From Pseudomonadales bacterium (lineage in GTDB: Bacteria; Pseudomonadota; Gammaproteobacteria; Pseudomonadales; Azotimanducaceae), in contig JAGWBL010000091.1 of NCBI GenBank assembly GCA_021295935.1, forward strand, positions 3,266 to 8,504: DNA of 5,239 bases, read 5' to 3'. The position numbers were made by a program, and so were the translations under genes. Shown one piece after another: positions 1 through 5,239 of the stretch; within the stretch, counting starts at the first letter, position 1; each line of letters opens with the position of its first letter. The notes below the pieces were generated by a model that saw only the letters and a program-made list of their open reading frames with translations, was not told the origin of the DNA and ran no database searches.

Positions 1-129
1 ATTCTGGCGCAGGAGTCGCGCAAGGACCGGCGCGCGATCCAGTACGCAGTGACTGAGCATCGGCGCTTGAAGCCCTTCGACGCGAACCGCGATTGGTTGA
101 CCCGTTTCAGCGGAGACGATCAAGATTGA
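1..129 (+). CDS. C-terminal fragment of an unidentified gene upstream of the DNA methyltransferase
   Basis: The reading frame is open from the first base and ends at TGA 127-129, giving the last 42 residues of a protein that begins outside the window. The tail is charged and looks like real protein: it contains KDRRAIQYAVTEHRRLKPFD and ends in SGDDQD. About three quarters of its codons end in G or C, like the real genes here, which supports coding. I do not recognise a family from so short a piece, and no catalytic motif is visible. The stop overlaps the favoured start of the methyltransferase (TTG 126-128), so the two genes are probably co-transcribed and translationally coupled. From context alone it could be the partner nuclease or specificity protein of a restriction-modification pair, or another accessory or phage gene. 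That assignment is inference. Confidence 0.55.
   Translation: MLAQESRKDRRAIQYAVTEHRRLKPFDANRDWLTRFSGDDQD
112..115 (+). promoter_or_regulatory. Shine-Dalgarno sequence favouring the TTG 126 start of the methyltransferase
   Basis: GGAG lies 10 bases before TTG 126, inside the last codons of the upstream gene. No comparable purine run precedes the longer TTG 93 start or the internal ATG 228, so this site is the main reason for choosing 126. GTG 150, with a GAGAG further upstream of it, remains an alternative. Confidence 0.45.
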
Positions 130-839
130 AGCGAGAGACCCGGAACAGCGTGTACTCTGGAGTTCGAAGAATCTCCTCGCCGAAACTGGCCCTTCCCCCC
201 GGTCTGCAGCCCAACACCCGTCTCAAGATGGATGGGATCGAATTCTTGGGGAAGCTGCCGGCCAAGTCAGTTCCTGTGGCATTTTTCGATCCGCAGTATC
301 GAGGCGTACTGGATAAGCTCTCATACGGAAACGAAGGGGCGAATCGGGGGCAGCGCCGAGCGGCCCTCGTTCAGATGGGCAAGGACCTGATTCTCGAGTT
401 CCTTCGGGGCATCGACGCCGCGTTGATTCCCTCAGGGCACCTGTTCTTGTGGGTGGACAAGTTCCACGTTTGTGAGGGTGTGGGATCGTGGCTTGCTGGC
501 ACGGAACTCGGGATCGTCGACTTGGTCACTTGGGACAAGGAGACATTCGGCATGGGCTACAGAACCCGCCGACGTGCCGAGTACTGCGTCGTGCTGCAGA
601 AGCTGCCGCGCAGAGCGAAAGGCGTCTGGAAGATCCACAACATTACAGATGTGCACAGCGAGCCTGTTTCCCGACGCGACCATCCGCATGCCAAGCCGGT
701 AGACCTGCAGGGTAAGTTGATGTCGGCGGTGAGCGAAGAGGAGGACTACGTGATCGATCCGGCTGCTGGCTCGTTTTCGGTACTCGAGGCCGCTCGCGAG
801 TGCGGTCGTACATTCCTGGGATGTGATCTGAACGGCTGA
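126..839 (+). CDS. Beta-class site-specific DNA amino-methyltransferase (probably adenine-N6)
   Basis: This enzyme should transfer a methyl group from S-adenosylmethionine to an exocyclic amino group (adenine N6 or cytosine N4) in a specific DNA site. Of 237 residues, DPQY at about 55-58 is motif IV, the catalytic loop, normally DPPY. A WDK...GYRTRRRAEY block at about 136-153 matches the motif VII/VIII region. HPHAKP at about 186-191 is motif X. DPAAGSFSV at about 211-219 is the SAM-binding motif I, followed by FLGCD (motif II-like) near the end. Motif IV before motif I defines the beta class. The stretch between motifs IV and VII (FDPQYRGVLDKL, SGHLFLWVDKFH) resembles, from memory, a subfamily in which DPQY is normal, so Q need not mean loss of activity. 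The TTG 126 start is chosen for its GGAG and its four-base overlap with the previous stop. TTG 93 gives 11 more residues. ATG 228 would cut away the strand just before motif IV. It could be an orphan methylase or the modification half of a restriction system. Confidence 0.87.
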   Translation: MKRETRNSVYSGVRRISSPKLALPPGLQPNTRLKMDGIEFLGKLPAKSVPVAFFDPQYRGVLDKLSYGNEGANRGQRRAALVQMGKDLILEFLRGIDAALIPSGHLFLWVDKFHVCEGVGSWLAGTELGIVDLVTWDKETFGMGYRTRRRAEYCVVLQKLPRRAKGVWKIHNITDVHSEPVSRRDHPHAKPVDLQGKLMSAVSEEEDYVIDPAAGSFSVLEAARECGRTFLGCDLNG

Positions 840-880
840 TCGAAGATGGAACGGTGACAGGCTCCAACGGACGAACCTTT

Positions 881-1963
881 CTAACGCCCGGATGTGGAGT
901 GTTGCACTAGCGCAACCAATCGCTGCACGTTGTCGACAGGAGTCTGCGGAAGCACGCCATGGCCGAGATTGAAGATGTGGCCGGGCCGTCTCGCCACGGA
1001 TGCCAGAAGTTCGTGGGTGTAGCGACGAACGATGTCGAAATCGGTCAGCAGCAATGCGGGATCGAGATTTCCTTGGATGGCAACGCATCCAAGTTGTTCC
1101 CACGATTCCACAAGAGGCGCTCTCCAGTCCACTGCCAGCAGGTCCGCTCCCGTGCTTGGCAAGTCGGAGAACATGTGACTGTTTCCAGTGCCGAAGTAAA
1201 TTACGGGTACACGTCCGGTGATCCGGTGCATCAATCTCTGTGTGTGCGGCATCGCAAATCGACGGTAGTTCCCTGCGGACAGACAGCCCGCCCAACTGTC
1301 GAAGATCTGGATGGCATCCACACCTGCGGACACTTGCATGTCAACGTAGGTGGTGACCAGGTCCACCAGGTCGCTCAAGAAAGCATGCCAGGCTGTCTCG
1401 TTCGAGAACATGAGACGCTTGGTTTGCGCGAAGGTCTTGGAGCTTTCCCCCTCGCTCGCATAGGAGGCCAAGGTGAACGGCGCTCCCGCAAATCCTATCA
1501 GCGGAATGTCACCGGGCAGCTCTGAAATGGTGTTGCGGACCGTGTCACGGATGTAGCCCAGGGCCTCTTCGGCGCCAGCACCGGCAAATCGTCGGAAGGG
1601 CTGGCCCCTGAACGGGTTGGCGATGTGCGGGCCCGAGCCGGGAATGTAATCAAGATCGAATCCCAGCGGTTCGAGGACGGGCAACAGGTCGGCGAACAGG
1701 ATCGCGGCATCGGTTCCGAGAATCCGCTGGGCATCCACCGCTGCCTGCGCAGCCATGTCGGGATTCTTGAAGAACTCGAGACTTGGCGTGCTTCCTTTCA
1801 GCTTGCGATACTCGGGCAGGTACCGGCCCGCTTGGCGATAGATCCAGACCGGAGTGTGGTCCGTCCGTTCTCCCCGGTAAGCCCGCAGAAAAACCGAGTT
1901 CTGTTTGGGATCAGGGATGGATGTCTTCTCCGAAAGGATCGACATCTTGGTCGTAGTCGACAC
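881..1963 (-). CDS. hemE: Uroporphyrinogen decarboxylase
   Basis: This cytoplasmic, cofactor-free enzyme removes the four acetate carboxyls of uroporphyrinogen III to give coproporphyrinogen III in heme biosynthesis. At 360 residues it has the family's usual full length. The signature RQAGRYLPEYR is at 43-53. Counterparts of the human active-site residues are all visible: Arg43 and Arg47 (human 37 and 41), Asp92 in FADLLP (Asp86), Tyr168 in FAGAPFTLASY (Tyr164), Ser223 in IFDSWAG (Ser219) and His335 in FNLGHG (His339). The gene ends with TAG. It is the last gene of a three-gene minus-strand operon, and its first codons lie inside fabV in another frame. The start used is GTG 1963, with a weak GAG seven bases upstream. 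ATG 1945 (residue 7) is equally possible and would leave a still adequate 354-residue protein. No further ATG, GTG or TTG precedes the RQAGRY motif, so the overlap with fabV holds for either start. Confidence 0.97.
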   Translation of the reverse strand: MSTTTKMSILSEKTSIPDPKQNSVFLRAYRGERTDHTPVWIYRQAGRYLPEYRKLKGSTPSLEFFKNPDMAAQAAVDAQRILGTDAAILFADLLPVLEPLGFDLDYIPGSGPHIANPFRGQPFRRFAGAGAEEALGYIRDTVRNTISELPGDIPLIGFAGAPFTLASYASEGESSKTFAQTKRLMFSNETAWHAFLSDLVDLVTTYVDMQVSAGVDAIQIFDSWAGCLSAGNYRRFAMPHTQRLMHRITGRVPVIYFGTGNSHMFSDLPSTGADLLAVDWRAPLVESWEQLGCVAIQGNLDPALLLTDFDIVRRYTHELLASVARRPGHIFNLGHGVLPQTPVDNVQRLVALVQHSTSGR

Positions 1964-3110
1964 CCGGCATCTCGAACCCGAACAGGTTCATGAAATCCGA
2001 GATGAACCCCTCGATATCGGCGAGTTCGTGCAAACTGCCTTGATCGATGATGCCCCACCGACGAGCGACTTCTGTTTGGATCTCCGGAAGTTCCTCCCAG
2101 TCGTCCATCCGAATTCTCCCTTCGGGGTCAACCTGGGCCGCCGAATCCGAGTACAGGCGCGTCCTGAACATCCGATTCATGTGCTCGATTGCCCCTTCGT
2201 GATTTCCGGCCGCTTTCTTGACATCGAAGAGAATGGAGAAGTAGAGCGGAACAATGGGTATGGCCGTGCTCGCCTGGGTGACCACGGCCTTCAATACGGC
2301 GACTTGAGCCATCGCTCCGCAGGGCCTCAGCATCGAGTTCAGTTCGCTCACTGACCGGTCGAGGTCGAGCTTGGCCCTGCCGATGGTGCCTCCTCGATAG
2401 ATCGGATAGGTCAGGTCGTTGCCGAGATAGTTGAACGCAAAGGTTTTGAACCCGCTCGCCAGCACGCCCGCATGCTGCAGGCAATCGACCCACATCTGCC
2501 AATCCTCGCCTCCCATGACCGCTACGGTGTTGGAGATTTCTTCGTCTGTGGCAGGTTGTACGTGGATGTCTTGCAGAGTGGCGGAGCGTCGCCGAAAGTC
2601 CAGCGCCAAGGTGCGGCTGCTGTGCGGTTGACCGATCGGGAGGATCGCCGAGCGATGCAAGACGCCGGTGCGCGGATGTGTACGAATGGGCGCCGCCAGG
2701 CTGTACACCAGCAGGTCGATCGTGCCCAGGTGCGCCTTGATCACTTCTGTTGCGTGATGCTTGGTTTCGTCAGCGAACGCGTCAGCGTTGATGGAGTGCG
2801 CGAACAGACCACGACTTTGCGCAATGCGGTCAAATGCCAGATTGTTGTACCAGCCGGCGGACGCGGTCCGGGCAGCGGTGGGGGCCTTCTCGAAGGATAC
2901 GCCGATGGTGTTCGCCTGGCAGCCGAACCCGGAGACGATTCGGCAAGCGAGACCGTATCCTGCTGATCCTCCTACGACCAGCACGTTCCTGGGCCCTGTC
3001 AAGGGCCCCAGCTTCTCGGTCAGCGCTGCCTGCCTCTGTACGTGGCTGGCACACCCCACAGGGTGGGCATTGATGCAGATGAACCCTCGGATCCGGGGCC
3101 TGATGATCAC
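1911..3110 (-). CDS. fabV: FabV-type NADH-dependent trans-2-enoyl-ACP/CoA reductase
   Basis: FabV reduces trans-2-enoyl-ACP (or -CoA) to the saturated acyl chain, the last step of each fatty acid elongation cycle. It replaces FabI in some bacteria, where it is known for triclosan tolerance. The 399 residues match the family's roughly 400. The N-terminus MIIRPRIRGFICINAHPVGC is family-typical. The Rossmann motif VVGGSAGYGLA is at about 45-55, and GVSFEK places Glu74 after the second strand, consistent with NADH use. The catalytic Y-x8-K is Tyr238...Lys247 (PIYRGGTIGRAK), with a second conserved tyrosine at 228 (FNYLG). VMGGEDW, VVTQASTAIP and the C-terminal LFGFEMPGVDYD are also typical. The start is GTG 3108-3110, fixed by the family N-terminus and by GAGG seven bases upstream. 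It shares GTGA with the preceding peptidase stop. The 3' end overlaps hemE out of frame. The physiological substrate (ACP or CoA) cannot be told from sequence. Confidence 0.96.
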   Translation of the reverse strand: MIIRPRIRGFICINAHPVGCASHVQRQAALTEKLGPLTGPRNVLVVGGSAGYGLACRIVSGFGCQANTIGVSFEKAPTAARTASAGWYNNLAFDRIAQSRGLFAHSINADAFADETKHHATEVIKAHLGTIDLLVYSLAAPIRTHPRTGVLHRSAILPIGQPHSSRTLALDFRRRSATLQDIHVQPATDEEISNTVAVMGGEDWQMWVDCLQHAGVLASGFKTFAFNYLGNDLTYPIYRGGTIGRAKLDLDRSVSELNSMLRPCGAMAQVAVLKAVVTQASTAIPIVPLYFSILFDVKKAAGNHEGAIEHMNRMFRTRLYSDSAAQVDPEGRIRMDDWEELPEIQTEVARRWGIIDQGSLHELADIEGFISDFMNLFGFEMPGVDYDQDVDPFGEDIHP

Positions 3111-5083
3111 GGTCCAACCTCGGAACGGTTCAGTCCGAGCTGCTCGGTCAGGAACATTGCGACGACCTGATCCCAGTAGTCGCGGTTCGGCTTCTTGGCA
3201 AAGCCGTGACCTTCATCTTCCGCCAGAACGTACCAGACCGGCAGTCGTTTCGCGGTCAGCGCGTCGACGATCTGCTGGCTTTCGCTGGCTGGAACGCGAG
3301 GGTCGTTCAGTCCCTGTCCAATCAGCATGGGTCGGGTGATTCGATCGACATGATGAACCGGAGCTATGGATGTCAGGAACTCGCGCATTGCGGGATCCCG
3401 CTCGTCGCCGTACTCGGCCCGTCTGAGGTCGCGGCGATAGCCCTTGGTGTTCTCGAGAAAGGTCACAAAATCGGAAATGCCGACGATTTCTATGCCAGCA
3501 GCCAGGCGCTCGCTGAAGTGCACCAAGGATGCAAGGACCATGTAACCGCCGTACGATCCTCCGTAGACGACAACTCGGGAGGCATCGAGATTGGGCGCGG
3601 CCTCTATCCAGTCAAGCAGGCTGCCGATGTCTCGAACCGAGTCCTCCCGCAATTCGCGATCGTCGAGTTGAAGCCAGGTCTTGCCGTATCCGCTGGATCC
3701 ACGGACGTTCGGAGCGATCACCGCCAAGCCGAGCTCCGCGGCCAGGAACTGCGCGTCGGTGTTGAATCGAGGCCGAAATTGCGATTCCGGACCTCCATGG
3801 ATGGTGATGAAGACTGGATGCGGTCCCGGTCCGTCGGGCCAAAAGACGAAGGCAGGTATCTCACGATCATCAAAGGACGGATAGCGAATCAGCTCCGGCG
3901 ATCGGAGCCTTGCCGGATCCAAGGGGCCGAGCTCGGACCGGGTCCATCGCGTAAGCGTCTTTGATCCGATTTCGACAACATAGACATCGGATGGTGATTC
4001 GGGCGTTTGCAAGGTGATCGCGAACGACTGGCCGTGGTAGGCGAAGTGGATGCCTCCCAGCAATCCTTGAGGCAGAGTTGGCAGGTCGAGCAACTGACCT
4101 GTCTCCAGTTCCAGAAGCCTGAGCACGCCGTAGCCGTCTTCGTTAAACACGATCGCCATGAGATCTCGATTGGGGGAAAGCGAAAACCAGTCCACGTTCC
4201 AGTTTCTCGGCGGAATCACGGGCGAGATCTCGCCGGATGCCCGGTCGAGGCGGTGCACACTCACCCATTCGGACCCCAGGTCGGACGTGAAGTAGACCTC
4301 TGTGCCGTCCGCGGAGTATCTGGCGGTGCCAATGGAGGCGACGCCGTCCCGAGGTGCCAGTAGACGGGACTTTCCGGTGTCGAGATCAAGTTCGTGGAGA
4401 GTGGAGTTGACCCGAGAGACGTACTTCTCGATCAGGATGCGATTTCCGGTCGGCGCCCAGTCCCTGGCCGACCAGCCGACCTCGTTGATCTCCCAAAGCA
4501 CTCGCGAGTCGCCCTCGAGATTCTGAGCATGGATGTCCCAACTCTGACCGTCGCGGGCATTGGTCGTGTAAGCGAATTCCGTGCCGTCATGGTTCCAGAT
4601 AACGCCGGTGTACCGGGACTTGCCGTCCGTCAGGAGTCGATTGGCGTGCGTTTTCAGGTCGTGCCAGAACAGCTGGTACGCCTCCGTGCCGCCCACGTCC
4701 TGCGAGAACACAAAGCCCTTCGGGCGTAACACGGGTGGGACGCGTACAGCTCCCACTGGCTCGTTGCCGAAGGTGACCTGGGAGCGCATTCCCATCGGTG
4801 ACGCAACCAGATGGAGTTGGGTCGTGTTGCCGAATCTGGTGCGAAGCAGCATGTTGCCTCCGATCCATCCTGCCGCTGACGCGAATCTGGATTGCTGGTA
4901 GGAGAGGATGCGAGCCTTGATGTCGTCCGAAATGGGCGGGACCCCGAGAGTCTGGACGTTCCTGAGCGGGCGATCGCCGAATGCCGTGCCTGCCGGCACG
5001 CCGCCATCACCCTGAGTCTGTGCGGGCAAGGCGTATGCGGTCAGTAGAGTCAGAGCGAGTGCAGTGGAAGAGAATTGGTTCAC
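3107..5083 (-). CDS. S9 family (prolyl oligopeptidase-like) serine peptidase, probably exported
   Basis: This is a two-domain serine peptidase: an N-terminal beta-propeller that gates access, then an alpha/beta-hydrolase domain that cleaves peptides, often after proline or as a dipeptidyl or acylaminoacyl peptidase. Counting from GTG 5083 (658 residues), a hydrophobic stretch ALALTLLTAYALPA (about 8-21) looks like a signal peptide, so it probably acts in the periplasm or outside the cell. The propeller covers roughly 60-380, with TolB/PD40-like blades such as SADGTEVYFTS and SPNRDLMAIVF. The catalytic domain starts near RYPSFDDREIPA (about 400). It shows the oxyanion-region HGGP at 429-432, NVRGSSGYG, nucleophile Ser510 in GGSYGGYM, Asp594 in GLNDPRVP and His626 in EGHGF, so the triad is complete. 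Lysine or arginine is missing before the hydrophobic stretch, which is unusual for a signal peptide. The frame stays open upstream to about 5200, and ATG 5128 would add 15 residues including one arginine. Substrate and exact S9 subfamily are not determinable here. It is the first gene of the fabV-hemE operon. Confidence 0.93.
   Translation of the reverse strand: MNQFSSTALALTLLTAYALPAQTQGDGGVPAGTAFGDRPLRNVQTLGVPPISDDIKARILSYQQSRFASAAGWIGGNMLLRTRFGNTTQLHLVASPMGMRSQVTFGNEPVGAVRVPPVLRPKGFVFSQDVGGTEAYQLFWHDLKTHANRLLTDGKSRYTGVIWNHDGTEFAYTTNARDGQSWDIHAQNLEGDSRVLWEINEVGWSARDWAPTGNRILIEKYVSRVNSTLHELDLDTGKSRLLAPRDGVASIGTARYSADGTEVYFTSDLGSEWVSVHRLDRASGEISPVIPPRNWNVDWFSLSPNRDLMAIVFNEDGYGVLRLLELETGQLLDLPTLPQGLLGGIHFAYHGQSFAITLQTPESPSDVYVVEIGSKTLTRWTRSELGPLDPARLRSPELIRYPSFDDREIPAFVFWPDGPGPHPVFITIHGGPESQFRPRFNTDAQFLAAELGLAVIAPNVRGSSGYGKTWLQLDDRELREDSVRDIGSLLDWIEAAPNLDASRVVVYGGSYGGYMVLASLVHFSERLAAGIEIVGISDFVTFLENTKGYRRDLRRAEYGDERDPAMREFLTSIAPVHHVDRITRPMLIGQGLNDPRVPASESQQIVDALTAKRLPVWYVLAEDEGHGFAKKPNRDYWDQVVAMFLTEQLGLNRSEVGP
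3118..3121 (-). promoter_or_regulatory. Shine-Dalgarno sequence of fabV inside the peptidase gene
   Basis: On the minus strand GAGG stands seven bases before GTG 3110, within the last codons of the peptidase. It is the clearest ribosome binding site in the operon. With the GTGA stop/start overlap it suggests that fabV is translated both by coupling and by its own initiation. Confidence 0.6.
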
Positions 5084-5239
5084 TGGATCAAGAGCCCCCG
5101 CAACTATTGTGCACGACGCAGGACGCATCCAGACGTGCGCAAGGAGAAGGAGTCGGTCTGGAAAGAGGTCAACCCTCGGACAGCCATCCCCGTGCTCCAA
5201 CGAACTGGCTTCAATGCATGAGGGAAGGAAACTCGCAGT
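5084..5239. other. Leader region upstream of the peptidase-fabV-hemE operon
   Basis: These 156 bases precede the favoured peptidase start on the minus strand and should contain the operon promoter or leader. On that strand there is a TTGACC (5167-5172 complement) that could be a -35 box, but nothing close to TATAAT lies 16-18 bases downstream. A CACAAT nearer the gene lacks a -35 partner. A run of five G (5095-5099 complement) lies 11 bases before GTG 5083 and is a weak ribosome binding site. The peptidase frame stays open to about 5200, so part of this could instead be coding. No gene is supported on the plus strand. Confidence 0.4.

Noticed and set aside
93..125. TTG 93 as the methyltransferase start
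   Set aside because: No ribosome binding site precedes it, and it would overlap the upstream gene by 37 bases. TTG 126 has GGAG at 10 bases and a neat TTGA overlap. It cannot be fully excluded.
228..230. ATG 228 as the methyltransferase start
   Set aside because: There is no Shine-Dalgarno sequence, and it would remove the residues forming the strand just before motif IV.
901..916. Inverted repeat GTTGC-ACTAGC-GCAAC as a terminator
   Set aside because: It lies inside the hemE 3' coding end, the stem is only five base pairs, and no T run follows on either strand.
432..1295. 287-residue minus-strand open frame across the methyltransferase and the hemE 3' end
   Set aside because: It lies antisense to the methyltransferase and out of frame with hemE, both clear family members. 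Its translation is rich in Arg, Ser and His with no recognisable motif.
959..1525. 188-residue plus-strand open frame opposite hemE
   Set aside because: It is antisense to conserved HemE sequence, with low-information composition and no motif.
1905..2354. 149-residue plus-strand open frame opposite the fabV 3' half
   Set aside because: It is antisense to conserved FabV sequence, including the catalytic Tyr-Lys region nearby, and its translation shows no recognisable domain.
3206..3964. 252-residue plus-strand open frame opposite the peptidase catalytic domain
   Set aside because: It runs antisense to codons that encode a complete serine peptidase triad. The protein has no family signature, and such shadows are expected in GC-rich DNA.
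4986..4999. Inverted repeat GTGCC-TGCC-GGCAC
   Set aside because: It is a short stem inside the peptidase coding region, close to what chance gives in this base composition, with no T run.
5167..5172. TTGACC (minus strand) as the -35 box of the operon promoter
   Set aside because: The hexamer at the right distance downstream bears little resemblance to TATAAT, so a sigma-70 promoter cannot be claimed.

Overview
The window looks like a piece of a moderately GC-rich bacterial chromosome, most likely from a Gram-negative organism. That inference rests on a secreted or periplasmic S9 peptidase, a FabV-type enoyl reductase and a complete HemE. I cannot assign a phylum. The HemE variants (WIYRQAGRY, ILFADLLPVLEPLG) differ from the common proteobacterial wording, so I would not assume a gammaproteobacterium despite fabV. 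All four complete genes have a GTG or TTG codon at the start I favour or retain, although hemE also has an in-frame ATG.

Left part, plus strand (1-839): the window opens inside a gene of which only the last 42 codons are visible (stop at 127-129). I do not recognise it. A DNA amino-methyltransferase of the beta class follows, with a DPQY catalytic motif, and its best start (TTG at 126) overlaps that stop by four bases. This is the layout of a small restriction-modification or accessory methylation module whose partner gene lies mostly outside the window.

Right part, minus strand (5083 down to 881): three genes run S9 prolyl-oligopeptidase-family peptidase -> fabV -> hemE. The peptidase stop and the fabV start share a GTGA, with a good Shine-Dalgarno sequence. 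The end of fabV and the start of hemE overlap out of frame by 53 bp (35 bp if hemE starts at the next ATG). The arrangement indicates one transcript with translational coupling. It joins an exported peptidase, the last reductive step of fatty acid elongation and a heme-biosynthesis decarboxylase. The two cytoplasmic enzymes are housekeeping functions, and I see no shared pathway with the peptidase.

The methyltransferase and hemE converge with a 41-bp gap (840-880) that has no convincing terminator. The right end (5084-5239) is probably the leader of the operon, without a convincing promoter. I found no tRNA, rRNA, CRISPR array, insertion sequence or extended repeat. The strongest candidate for something less described is the methyltransferase and its cut-off upstream partner. 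The operon itself consists of recognisable families in an unusual order.
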